NCBI RefSeq assembly: GCF_000298175.1
Contig: NZ_BAGZ01000008.1
Location: 496,001 to 560,000, forward strand
Length of the DNA: 64,000 nt
Reading direction: 5' to 3'
Origin: Austwickia chelonae NBRC 105200
GTDB lineage: Bacteria; Actinomycetota; Actinomycetes; Actinomycetales; Dermatophilaceae
Positions within the stretch are counted from its first letter, which is position 1. The number at the start of each line of letters is the position of its first letter. Shown one piece after another: positions 1-8,213 of this stretch. The notes beneath the pieces were generated by a model. It had not been told where the DNA came from. It did not search any database and saw nothing but the letters and a program-made list of their open reading frames with translations. Position numbers and translations under genes: made by a program.

Positions 1-204
1 GTACACCGGGACATCGGTGGCCACGGTCAGGGCCGCGTGGCGGGCCATCTCGCTTTCCTGGTCCCAGGTCAGCGAACCGAACACATGCCGGCCGAAGCCG
101 TTGACGGTATCGATGAGCACGTCCGCGAGCGGGTCGGCTTTTGTCGAGTTCCGGTGTCGCTCTCGCCACACCACCGTGTGATCCCGGTCGATCAACATCC
201 CGAT
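1..204 (-). pseudogene. IS30-family transposase fragment (runs off the left edge)
   Basis: On the minus strand the frame is open from an in-frame TAG at 207-205 to the window edge. Its end reads GSLTWDQESEMARH followed by ALTVATDVPVY, which is the central DDE block of IS30-family transposases (usually followed by FAHPHSPWERG). The part before it, starting at an ATG at 198, has the weaker family match KADPLADVLID. The N-terminal helix-turn-helix and the first catalytic Asp block (WEGDL) are absent upstream, so this is a broken copy. The remaining C-terminal part would lie left of the window. Family assignment is by motif recall; the exact element is unknown. Confidence 0.6.
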
Positions 205-459
205 CTATCGATCATCAAGCCCCTGCGCGATCCCCACAGCGATCTGCGCCCGATCCACAAATGTTCAACATCCTGCGCACCACCCACCACCACCAGCACC
301 GTTGTTACGACGCTATGACACCGCCTCCTGATTTTGTTGGATTTCACGTCAAAATAGATTGTGTCAATATCTGCGTTGGCTGTTCAGTAGAAATGGCCAT
401 ATAGCCGTGGCGCCTGGTGTAGCCCCGACTAGAAATCGGGGAAGGAGAAAACCCCAGGA
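205..459. other. Intergenic, no supported gene
   Basis: This stretch between the transposase fragment and the FtsX-like permease is lower in GC than its surroundings and has no frame with coding character. I see no clear hairpin terminator for the permease operon, which ends at 460. Confidence 0.5.
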
Positions 460-1680
460 TCAGTCGCGCCGTTCCAGGACATCGAGTGGGTCGCCTCGTA
501 CGGCCTTGAATGCAGGTCCGACACCTGCCACCAGGAGGACCCCGGCGCAGCCTGCTGCCAGATAGCCCAGGTCGGAAGGTCGGTAGAGAGTGATCTGGGT
601 GCTCAACGTCGACCGCGACCATTCCTCCACGAAAGGTTGCCACACAGAAACGGCGCCTGCCGTGATCAGCCCGGCACCACATAGGACGACGACGACATCC
701 AGGACGACGAGGAGACCGATGTCCGTCCCCCGCGCTCCGTACGCCCTGGCCATGCCGAACAGCCACCGACGGTCGCGCACGATGATGCTCTCCGCCACCA
801 GCACTCCGACCGCGCCCAGACACAACACCGCCGCACCCAAGACCCGGTACACCAGTTCGACTCCGGCGCCAGCACGGCGCAGACCGGCGTGATCGGGTGG
901 CTGCTGCACGACACAGATGTCATCGGACAGACCATCCATGACCCGGGCCAGGTCGGTAGCCTCACGGCAGGCACGCGCCACATCCTCTTTCGGGGAAACC
1001 CCCGGAGCGTCCGACCAAGCCAGCACCCGCCATGACGCCGACCGGTGCGACTCAGCCGACACCCCGGTTCGGGCCAACGGCAGATAAGCAGGAGAGATGA
1101 CGACCGCATCCGGCTGCAGGAAAGCCAACGCTGCCGGAGCCGGTTGGAAAGCCTCTGCAGGAACGGACACTCCATCGACACAACCGCCGACGGAGACGCC
1201 TTCCGCGGAACTCACCGCCATGGACGAACCTTCCGCGCCCGTCAACGACACCCCGGCCGTAGCTGAGGCAGCACGGGTAGCCACGACACCAACATAGGTG
1301 CGCTTCGACGGGCCGCGCCCGTCTCCGGGGGAGCGCTGATCGCCGCTCTGCCCGGTGCAGGAGACGCGAAGGTCCGGCAGCGGCTCCACCACCAGATGAT
1401 GCAGACCTGCCTCCCGGCTCAATGCCTCGGCCAGAGCCGAGGCTGTCTCGCTGCGGGACAGTGAAGGGATCCGAGGTACGTCGATATACATCAGACCCGG
1501 CGGGCCGTTCACCTCCCGGACCGCACTGCGCAGATCGGAGGAGGAAGCATCCGCCAGGGCCGAGGTCACGAGGAAAAGAACTAGAGCCAGGGCCAACATC
1601 GTCATCATCGTGACCGTCCGCCCGATGCTGCGGCGAGCCAGAGCTAACGCCAACATGGTCACCCGCCAGAGCCGACTCAC
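460..1680 (-). CDS. FtsX/MacB-type ABC transporter permease
   Basis: A 406-residue membrane protein. One transmembrane segment lies near residues 24-45, followed by an extracytoplasmic domain of roughly 230 residues, then three segments near 280-305, 323-347 and 372-393, the layout of single-domain FtsX/MacB permeases. The C-terminal DPLDVLERRD matches the usual end of this family. The ATG overlaps the stop of the ATPase gene by 4 bases (ATGA), so the two are translationally coupled. With the lipoprotein genes upstream it probably forms a MacB-like exporter or an envelope-stress type ABC system; the substrate cannot be told. The extracytoplasmic domain has a few cysteines that may pair. Confidence 0.8.
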   Translation of the reverse strand: MSRLWRVTMLALALARRSIGRTVTMMTMLALALVLFLVTSALADASSSDLRSAVREVNGPPGLMYIDVPRIPSLSRSETASALAEALSREAGLHHLVVEPLPDLRVSCTGQSGDQRSPGDGRGPSKRTYVGVVATRAASATAGVSLTGAEGSSMAVSSAEGVSVGGCVDGVSVPAEAFQPAPAALAFLQPDAVVISPAYLPLARTGVSAESHRSASWRVLAWSDAPGVSPKEDVARACREATDLARVMDGLSDDICVVQQPPDHAGLRRAGAGVELVYRVLGAAVLCLGAVGVLVAESIIVRDRRWLFGMARAYGARGTDIGLLVVLDVVVVLCGAGLITAGAVSVWQPFVEEWSRSTLSTQITLYRPSDLGYLAAGCAGVLLVAGVGPAFKAVRGDPLDVLERRD

Positions 1681-2375
1681 CGGAGACCTCCTGCCGCCAC
1701 GGTCAGCCGTCCGCGGGACAGATGAAGCATACGGTCGGCCATCGCCGCAACAGCGGCATCATGACTGACCACGATCACGGTCGTGCCGATCTCCTTCAAC
1801 GCGTAAAGATCTGCGGCGACCGCGTTACCTGTCTCCTCGTCCAGATTTCCGGTGGGCTCGTCGGCAACGAGAACCCGAGGCTGCGATGCCATGGCGCGGG
1901 CGATCGCCACACGTTGACGTTGTCCACCTGACATGGCGCTCACCGGGCGGTGCAACAACTCGGCGACGCCCAACCGATCGAAGACCTCCACTGCTTGGGC
2001 ACGGGCAGCCCGTCGACTCAGACGGGGATTGAAGTGCCACGGGAGCAGGACATTCTGCAGAGCAGTGGCGGCAGGATCGAGATGGAAGGACTGGAAGACC
2101 ATCCCGATGGTGGCTGCCCTGATCCTGGTGCGGGCCCGTTCACCGGTAGGAACGGCCACCCCATTCACGAACACCTGCCCGGTGGTGGGGGTGCGCATCA
2201 ACGCGAGCACGGAGACAAGAGTCGATTTGCCCGCACCGGAACGTCCGACGATCGCAGTGGTGCTGCCCCCTGCCTCGAAGGAGCAGCTGATGTCGTCGAG
2301 GGCCGATACCGGGCCATGACGAGTGGGGTAGACGACGCCTGCGTTTCTGATCTCCAGATCAGGGGGGCGGCTCAT
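1677..2375 (-). CDS. ABC transporter ATP-binding protein (LolD/MacB type)
   Basis: A 232-residue ATPase with Walker A GRSGAGKS near residues 44-51, Q-loop FQSF, signature MSGGQRQR, Walker B VLVADEPTG and the switch His in VVSHD. Size and motif spacing fit the MacB/LolD/FtsE subfamily that energises FtsX-type permeases. It overlaps the lipoprotein gene upstream and the permease gene downstream by 4 bases each, so the operon reads lipoprotein, ATPase, permease. Function inferred: drives the partner permease at 460-1680. Confidence 0.9.
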   Translation of the reverse strand: MSRPPDLEIRNAGVVYPTRHGPVSALDDISCSFEAGGSTTAIVGRSGAGKSTLVSVLALMRTPTTGQVFVNGVAVPTGERARTRIRAATIGMVFQSFHLDPAATALQNVLLPWHFNPRLSRRAARAQAVEVFDRLGVAELLHRPVSAMSGGQRQRVAIARAMASQPRVLVADEPTGNLDEETGNAVAADLYALKEIGTTVIVVSHDAAVAAMADRMLHLSRGRLTVAAGGLR

Positions 2376-3526
2376 GGCGTGGCGCCGACAATCTTGTCGC
2401 CAGGCGCCACACCGGACAAGACCGTCCTGCGCACTCCGTCCCCAGGCCCGACGACGACGGGAACCTCCTGGGTACCGCCGTCCCCGGTGAGTGTCGTCAC
2501 GATGAGATCTTTCCCGGTCTCGTCGGTACGGATGTAGATCTCGGGGACGACGGGGTGTGCCTGTCCAGAGGCGTGACTGATCTTCAGCGTGGCCTTCAGA
2601 TTAGGCATCGTTCCGGAGAACTCGGGGAGCACGCACAACGCCCGTGGTTCAGTGGTGGACGAACCGGGCGGAGCTAGGACGAGTGCTTGACAGTCTGCGG
2701 TGCGCTTTCCCAGGGTGCTGGGAAAGGTCGCTTTGCCGGTGATCTCGGCGTGGCTGAAACGGATCGCTTGAGTGGCGGTGAGTGGCGCGGAGAGCACCGT
2801 CAGCCAGCCACGGATCAGAAGTTTGGTGGGGGTAAAGGTGAAAGCGCCACCGACAGCTGCGAAAGCAGGTCCTGTCGACTTGCTGATTTGGGCGAGCTGG
2901 GATTTCGCCACGGTGCCGGCTTTCTTGCTGCTGATCGCCTTCGCCAGGGAGAACCTGCCCAGTTCGGTGTTTGCGGCGACCGGGACGGAGGGGATCTGCG
3001 TGGTGGAGGGAGCCTCCGTGCGGCTCGGTGGAACGGCCCGTCCCTGATCCGACGGTGGCGCCCCCGGTTTTCCTGAGGGGTTCTTGGATGGTGCGGTCGG
3101 CGTGGGGGAGGGGGGCGGATCCCCCGCAGGGAAGGCCACCGTCCGCACCCGGGAAGCGCCTCGGGGGGCTGTCGGGGCCGCGACGTCCGGGGTGTTCTTC
3201 TCGTCGCCGGGGCAGGGGATGACAGCTCCGCCGGAGTCGTCACAGGCTCGAGCCTTGGTGAATCTCGGTGCCGGAGTGAACTCGATGCCCTCGGGAAGGG
3301 GAATGACCAGCTCGTCGAGCTTGGCGGTGTTCGCCTCTAACGTCGCGGAGAAGGACAGGGCCGTCGGCGCGGTCACCTCGTAGGTGGTGGTGGCGGTCGT
3401 GGCGGCTGCGGATTGAGGGGCGCTGGTCGTCGGGGGAGTGGGTGGTGGTCCTCCGCAGGCCACTGTTCCCAGGAGGACCACTGCGGCCAAGGGGATGACA
3501 ACACGGCAGCGACCGCTGTATGTCAT
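2372..3526 (-). CDS. Lipoprotein, possible periplasmic-adaptor-like subunit of the ABC system
   Basis: A 384-residue secreted lipoprotein: hydrophobic leader ending in the lipobox TVAC with Cys24, then a Pro/Thr/Ser-rich tether. A second Pro/Ser-rich stretch lies around residues 140-190. The C-terminal 40 residues (VPVVVGPGDGVRRT then GVAPGDKIVG) resemble the end of HlyD/MacA-type adaptor proteins, where the phrase 'G..DG..VEV..GL..GD.VV' is common. That similarity, plus the position directly before a MacB-type ATPase and permease, suggests an adaptor or substrate-capture role at the outer face of the membrane. The rest matches nothing I know. Start and stop overlap the neighbours by 4 bases. 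Confidence 0.6.
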   Translation of the reverse strand: MTYSGRCRVVIPLAAVVLLGTVACGGPPPTPPTTSAPQSAAATTATTTYEVTAPTALSFSATLEANTAKLDELVIPLPEGIEFTPAPRFTKARACDDSGGAVIPCPGDEKNTPDVAAPTAPRGASRVRTVAFPAGDPPPSPTPTAPSKNPSGKPGAPPSDQGRAVPPSRTEAPSTTQIPSVPVAANTELGRFSLAKAISSKKAGTVAKSQLAQISKSTGPAFAAVGGAFTFTPTKLLIRGWLTVLSAPLTATQAIRFSHAEITGKATFPSTLGKRTADCQALVLAPPGSSTTEPRALCVLPEFSGTMPNLKATLKISHASGQAHPVVPEIYIRTDETGKDLIVTTLTGDGGTQEVPVVVGPGDGVRRTVLSGVAPGDKIVGATP

Positions 3527-4059
3527 CGGGCTTCCTGGGAGGTGGTTTCCATGAGCGCCTTTTCGATGGTCTTCCCTTGATGGTCCTTAGGGTTGACCGG
3601 TATCTCTTTTCCGCATTTGAGTTGGCCGATCATGCTTTCTTTGAAACCCTCGATGTCATGTGAATTGGCCATCTCTATGCGCTTGTTGTTTTCGTCATCA
3701 ATGGTTATGAAACCTTGGGTTTTTCTTTTTTGAGGAACAGGCAGTTTCTCCAGTTTCCCTGGCCTTCCAGTCGCGCGCCAGGTCATATATGTTTGGTATG
3801 CGGATCGACAGGCGATGATGTCATAGGCCCGCGCCTGTGTCATTTGTTCAGCAATGGTCTCATCTTGAGTATTTTTGTACTGGTCAGATATCCCTGGGGT
3901 GGAGATTGTTTCATCGATAACTTCGATCGGGAGTCCTGAAAATATTGGATGCTCCCTGGTGAGTTGTCGTTCTGTGGTTTCAGCGCATCCGGTCAAGGAA
4001 GAGCAGATTAATATCAGTGTTGCTGATGCTGTCGCGTATTTCTTTTTATCCGATCCCAT
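3523..4059 (-). CDS. AT-rich small lipoprotein of unknown function
   Basis: A 178-residue protein when started at the ATG at 4059, which places a Lys-rich n-region, a hydrophobic core and the lipobox LTGC (Cys25) exactly as in a lipoprotein signal. A start at 4122 would add 21 residues ahead of the signal and is less likely. Two further cysteines (IIACRS and LKCGK) could form a disulfide. The gene is visibly AT-rich, with many Lys, Asn, Ile and Glu codons unlike the GC-rich genes around it, which points to recent acquisition or relaxed selection. It ends in a 4-base overlap with the next lipoprotein gene, so it belongs to the same operon. No family recognised. Confidence 0.6.
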   Translation of the reverse strand: MGSDKKKYATASATLILICSSLTGCAETTERQLTREHPIFSGLPIEVIDETISTPGISDQYKNTQDETIAEQMTQARAYDIIACRSAYQTYMTWRATGRPGKLEKLPVPQKRKTQGFITIDDENNKRIEMANSHDIEGFKESMIGQLKCGKEIPVNPKDHQGKTIEKALMETTSQEAR

Positions 4060-4137
4060 TTTAGCTACCCAGTCCTGGCGAATTATATTTCGCCTGGTGG
4101 CGAGAGAGTTGCTCGTCGCCACCAGGCTGACGGTCAG

Positions 4138-4554
4138 TCAGATGTCAAGGTCATAGGTTCCGGTGAACTTATTTTTGCCTGCCCCATGCCATCCTTTGCA
4201 ATTTGCAACATTATCTCTAATTCCTTGAAGGATATATGTTGCGTTGCGAACTCCGGTCCACTGTCTTCTGTCTACATTAAATGTAGTGATCTCATCGGTG
4301 GTTCTCACGGAGGATATGGACTTCAGTCTGGCAACCTTGGTTGGATACGGGTCGCTAGTGTGTTGGGTAAGTCTTATTGTCCCACCTGAGGTGAATTGAT
4401 GCATATCAGACCAGACTCCATAATCGCAAGAAACCCTGATTTTTAGCTTTATTGTCTCGCCGCCGGGCTATACGCTTGCGGGGGATGTTGAAAGGAGAAG
4501 GCAACAGCTGATTGCGCAAGATGTTACTGCTGTTCCACGAAGAAGTTTTCGCAT
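4138..4554 (-). pseudogene. Secreted protein interrupted by an in-frame amber codon after the signal peptide
   Basis: An ATG at 4554-4552 is preceded by a good ribosome site (AGGAG, about 8 bases upstream). It begins a textbook signal peptide, MRKLLRGTAVTSCAISCC and on through LLLSTSPASV, but codon 29 is TAG (4470-4468). The same frame then stays open for 110 codons to a stop at 4138, starting PGGETIKLKIRVSCDYG. The two halves are in register, so one base change (for example CAG to TAG) explains the break. The mature part has two cysteines and a Lys/Thr-rich sequence with no recognised domain. It lies 78 bases ahead of the AT-rich lipoprotein gene and shares its base composition, so it is probably the first gene of that operon. 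A downstream restart would give a protein without a signal. Confidence 0.6.
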
Positions 4555-4904
4555 TTTATGACTCCTGTTGTTGGGGGAAATTTCCCCGAGAAGTTTTTCT
4601 CGTAGAATACATCGCGATGAGCCTTTCCCGTGGAAGGTGGAGGGTTGTGTGGGTCACATGTGGTGACTAGATTGCATCAGAAGACAGAAATTAATCACAT
4701 TTATAATGTAAGTAAGTTACTGCATTAAAGAAGCTTGCTTTGGGTAAGGATAAATTTAGGTTCTGATGTTGGCCGATCTGGGAGGCTGATGGCCTAATTC
4801 TTTTGGGCGAAAGTCTGTAAATTTATGTTTTTCATGAGAGTTGGTCCTGGATTTTGGGTCAGCTTTATGAGTGGCGATTGCGTTGTGATTCTCGGCGGCT
4901 TGGC
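4555..4904. other. AT-rich intergenic region, probable promoter zone of the minus-strand operon
   Basis: About 350 bases with no credible gene. The part at 4660-4770 is strongly AT-rich against a GC-rich chromosome and lies directly upstream of the minus-strand operon, so it should hold that promoter. I could not settle on one -35/-10 pair. The right end meets the IS remnant. Confidence 0.4.
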
Positions 4905-6034
4905 GGATTCAACTGGTCGTCGCGACACCTCGATCCGGAGGTGTGTGATGGTTCGACGACAGCAAGCACTCGATCGGGCGATCCGGCCGAAGCTGTGGTC
5001 GCCGGGGTGCCTGAAGTTCCCGCGCCAGGTCGAGGTCGCGTTCTGGGAAAAGATCGCGAAAGGGCTGCTCGCCGAAGAAGCCGCGGGGGCTGTCGGTGTC
5101 GCGCAGGCAGTCGGAGCGCGCTGCTGCGAGCGGAGGGGAAGGACGTTTGTGAGATCGCGCGAGAGATCGGCCGGGATCCGGGGACGATCTCTCGCGAGTT
5201 GCGCCGTAACGCCGCAGTGCGCCATGGCGGCAGCGGGTATCGGGCGTCGGGCGCTCAGAGGAAGGCAGCTGCGGCCGCGAAGCGCTTGAAAAACGCGAAG
5301 CTGGTCGCGAACCTTCGGCTTCATGCCTATGTCGAGGAGCGACTTGCGGGGCGCATCACTCGCGTCGACGAGATCCGGATCGAAGGTCCCGAACCTCCGC
5401 GGTTCACCGGGCGGAACAATCCTCCTCGCAAGGACAGGGCGTGGTTGTGGGCCTGGAGTAAGGGCCCGCCGAGGCCGAAGACCGCGCCGTCCCCGGACGC
5501 TGGGAAGGCGACTTACTGATCGGATGGAATGCTCCGCGGTCGGAACGGTCGTCGAACGTAAGACGCGCTACACGCTGCTCGTGTACCTGCCGCGGGAGGA
5601 GGGCTGCCGACACAAGGGGACACCGAAGAACGGGCCCGCGTTGGCTGGCTATGGCGCGATCACGATGAAGAACGGCCCTCGCGAGCACGATGTCGACGCT
5701 GCCAACCCAGCTGGCGCGGTCGCTGACCTGGGGCCGCGGGAAGGAGATGTCCGCGCACGCCCAGTTCCGCGTCGAGACGGGTATGCCGGTGTTCTTCGCC
5801 GACTCCCAATAACCCTGGCAGCGACGAACGAACGAAAACACCAACGGACTTCTCCGGTAGTACTTCCCGAAGGGCAAGGACCTCTTCCGCTGGTCCGCCG
5901 AGGACATCGAGGGGGTCGCTCACGCGCTGAACACCTGGCCACGGAAAATGCTCGGCTGGAAGACCCCCGCCGAAGCATTCAACGAGCAACTGTTGTTGTT
6001 CCAACAAGCCGGTGTTGCAGCGACCGGTTAAGCC
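4905..6034 (+). mobile_element. Decayed IS30-family insertion sequence with recognisable terminal inverted repeats
   Basis: The left end starts GGATTCAACTGGTCG at 4905 and the right end, read on the other strand from 6034, starts GGCTTAACCGGTCG; the two match over about 22 bases with a few changes. Between them lies one broken IS30-type transposase. The element is about 1.13 kb, shorter than an intact relative would be, because an internal part of the transposase is missing. The right repeat overlaps the end of the transposase gene. I see no clear target-site duplication. Confidence 0.6.
4948..6031 (+). pseudogene. IS30-family transposase, multiple frameshifts and an internal deletion
   Basis: An ATG at 4948 with GGAGG upstream begins MVRRQQALDRAIRPKLW; the family helix-turn-helix follows (AEEAAGAVGVAQAVG). 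The frame then shifts to ALLRAEGKDVCEIAREIG with DPGTISRELRRNAA, shifts again to PEPPRFTGRNNPPRKDR, loses a block of roughly 80 residues expected before the catalytic core, and resumes with RWEGDLLIG. Later pieces are SAVGTVVERKTRYTLLVYLP, then SLTWGRGKEMSAHAQF, then HALNTWPRKMLGWKTPAEAF and a TAA at 6031. At least four frame changes and one in-frame stop mean it cannot make an active transposase. Confidence 0.75.
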
Positions 6035-6305
6035 CGGTCTTTTTCCCTGGTTGCTACTTTGCCAATAACGGCTGGGGTTCGCTGAGTCGGTTGATTCTGG
6101 GGGCCTCGGTGGGGTGCTGGCGTGGTTGATGGCATAGCGCAGCCTAGGACTTGTGGGTTCGGAGGTGGGGGTGAGGTTGGGCTGGGGTTCGGCCGACTGG
6201 GGTGACTTGGGGGCCTTTGGTGCGTAAGGGGATTGGGGGTGCGATGTGCCTTGGGGTTGGTGATGCGGGTTGAGCAGCAGGTTTTCATAACTAAAAGTTT
6301 GGCTT
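6035..6305. other. Intergenic between IS remnant and methionine operon
   Basis: A G-rich, low-complexity stretch on the plus strand (many GGGG and GGTT runs) without codon structure in either direction. Nothing is assigned here. The last 30 bases turn AT-rich and lead into the metQ promoter. Confidence 0.4.
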
Positions 6306-6345
6306 CATTCAGTTGAATGCTAAAATTTCACTCGGTATAGCCGAG
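6306..6345 (+). promoter_or_regulatory. Probable metQNI promoter with two overlapping palindromes
   Basis: TTGAAT (6313-6318) and TATAGC (6336-6341) are 17 bases apart, a good -35/-10 fit. A palindrome, CATTCA-GT-TGAATG (6306-6319), covers the -35, and a second, CTCGG-TATAG-CCGAG (6331-6345), covers the -10. This layout suggests repressor control or an RNA hairpin at the 5' end. The transcript start would be near 6348 and the ribosome site GAAGGA is at 6370-6375. I looked for a SAM riboswitch and did not see the conserved core. Confidence 0.45.
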
Positions 6346-6380
6346 CAACCGGCGGACCGCCCACCTACCGAAGGACCGCC

Positions 6381-7229
6381 ATGCTGAGCCGACGCGCCGC
6401 CATCTCCCTGACTGCCCTCGCCGCACTGAGCATGTCCGCCTGCGGAGCATTCCAGAGCAACAACGGCGCCTCCGACCCCGGCGCGCCCCTGACCGTCGTC
6501 GCCGACGCCGAACCGCACAGCACCCTGCTCAAACAGATCCAGAAGGACGGCCTGCTCGGCGACGTGAAACTCCAGATCCGAGAGATCTCCGGCGGCGTCG
6601 ACCCCAACCAGCTGGTGGCCTCCGGTGACGTCGACGTCAACTTCTTCCAACACACCCCGTACCTGAAGAACTGGAACGCCGAACACAAGTCAGACCTGAT
6701 CGACGCCGGCGCCGTGCACATCGAACCGCTCGGCCTCTACAGCAAGAAGATCAACAAGGTCGACGACATCCCCCAGAACGCGAACATCGCGCTCCCCGCC
6801 GACGCCACCAACCAGGCCCGCGCGCTCTTCCTGCTCGCCGACGCCGGCCTGTTCACCATGGACGTCAAAGCCACCGACCCGAACGTCGACTACGCCAAGA
6901 TCACCGAGAAGAACATCACCGCCAACCCCAAGCAGGTCACCTTCACCAAGATCGACCGCCCCCAGCTCTTCGCCTCCCTCAGCGACCCGAAGATCACCCT
7001 CTCCGTGGTCAACGGCAACTACGCCCTGGAAGGCGGGCTCAACCCCGGCAAGGACGCACTCGTCCTCGAAAAAGCAGCCGACAACCCCTACGTCAACATC
7101 CTGGCCACCCGCCCCGCCCTGCAGAAAGACCCCCGGGTCGTCAAACTCGCCCAAGCCCTGCGCGACCCCAAGACCAAGACCTTCATCCAGGACACCTACA
7201 AAGGCTCCGTCCTGCCCGCACAAGGCTGA
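6381..7229 (+). CDS. metQ: Methionine ABC transporter substrate-binding lipoprotein
   Basis: A 282-residue NlpA/MetQ-family lipoprotein. The signal ends in the lipobox MSAC with Cys21. Family landmarks are HSTLLKQI near the N-terminus, DVDVNFFQHTPYL around residues 76-88, IALPADATNQARAL and VVNGNYALEGGL. It captures D- or L-methionine outside the membrane for import. It is the first gene of metQNI, 3 bases before metN, with a ribosome site GAAGGA 5 bases before the ATG. Specificity for methionine rests on family and the NIL domain of the partner ATPase. Confidence 0.92.
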   Translation: MLSRRAAISLTALAALSMSACGAFQSNNGASDPGAPLTVVADAEPHSTLLKQIQKDGLLGDVKLQIREISGGVDPNQLVASGDVDVNFFQHTPYLKNWNAEHKSDLIDAGAVHIEPLGLYSKKINKVDDIPQNANIALPADATNQARALFLLADAGLFTMDVKATDPNVDYAKITEKNITANPKQVTFTKIDRPQLFASLSDPKITLSVVNGNYALEGGLNPGKDALVLEKAADNPYVNILATRPALQKDPRVVKLAQALRDPKTKTFIQDTYKGSVLPAQG

Positions 7230-7232
7230 ACG

Positions 7233-8213
7233 ATGATCACCCTCGACCACGTCACCAAGATCTACTCCGACCGAGGCACCGCCGTCACCGCCGTCGACGA
7301 CATCTCCCTCACCATCCAACCCGGCCAGATCTTCGGCATCCTCGGACGCAGCGGCGCCGGCAAGACCACCCTCCTCCGCTGCCTGAACCTGCTCGAACGA
7401 CCCACCTCCGGCAGCATCACCGTCGACGGGCTCGACCTCACCTCCACGAACAACCGCGACCTACGCGCCGCCCGACAACGCATCGGCACCGTCTTCCAAC
7501 ACTTCAACCTGATGTCCAACCGCACCGCCGCACAGAACATCGCCTTCCCCCTCGAAGTCACCGGGACCGACAAGAACGACCGCGCCGACCGCGTCGCAGA
7601 ACTGCTCGACCTGGTCGGACTCGCCGATCGCGGCGACAAATACCCCTCCGAACTGTCCGGCGGTCAGAAACAACGGGTCGGCATCGCCCGTGCGCTCGCC
7701 GCACGCCCCTCGGTGCTGCTCTCCGACGAAGCCACCAGCGCACTCGACCCGGCGACCACCGAACAGATCCTCGACCTGTTCAAAGCCGTCAACCAGGCCA
7801 CCGGCGTCACCGTCGTCCTGATCACCCACGAAGCCGAGGTCGTCCGGCGGATCTGCGACTCGGCGGCGCTGATGGAAGCCGGACGCTTCGTGGAACAAGG
7901 CCCGCTGCTGGACCTCGTCGCCGACCCCGACTCACGACTCGCGGAGATCCTGCTACCCACCGGCGATCACGACCTGACCATCCCGGGAAGACATCTCACC
8001 CTGTCCTTCGCCGACGAACGAGCCGTCGAACCCACCCTGTCCCGGCTGTCCGCCGACCTGGGCGTCGAACTCTCCGTCCTCGGCGGGACCCTCGAACGGG
8101 TCGCCGGTCGCCAGGTGGGCCGCCTCCGGGTCACCTACCTCCCGGGCGCGGTCCCCGACGAGACCGTCACCTCCTACCTTCGTGACCGGGGAGTCACGGT
8201 GAAAGCGGCATGA
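7233..8213 (+). CDS. metN: Methionine ABC transporter ATP-binding protein
   Basis: A 326-residue ATPase with Walker A GRSGAGKT, signature LSGGQKQR, Walker B VLLSDEATSALD and switch His ITHE. After about residue 245 it carries the C-terminal NIL (ACT-like) domain, in which methionine binding inhibits transport in known MetN proteins. It starts 3 bases after metQ and its stop overlaps the metI start by 4 bases. The NIL domain distinguishes it from general amino-acid importers and supports the methionine assignment. Confidence 0.93.
   Translation: MITLDHVTKIYSDRGTAVTAVDDISLTIQPGQIFGILGRSGAGKTTLLRCLNLLERPTSGSITVDGLDLTSTNNRDLRAARQRIGTVFQHFNLMSNRTAAQNIAFPLEVTGTDKNDRADRVAELLDLVGLADRGDKYPSELSGGQKQRVGIARALAARPSVLLSDEATSALDPATTEQILDLFKAVNQATGVTVVLITHEAEVVRRICDSAALMEAGRFVEQGPLLDLVADPDSRLAEILLPTGDHDLTIPGRHLTLSFADERAVEPTLSRLSADLGVELSVLGGTLERVAGRQVGRLRVTYLPGAVPDETVTSYLRDRGVTVKAA

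Noticed and set aside
4825-5289. Intact-looking 154-codon plus-strand frame over the IS region
   Set aside because: Only its first part matches IS30; it then leaves the transposase frame. It is part of the decayed transposase, not a separate gene.
6320-6380. Possible SAM riboswitch before metQ
   Set aside because: The bases GAGCAACCGG recall an S-box element, but the conserved stems and core of SAM-I, SAM-II or SAM-IV are not there and the space is too short.
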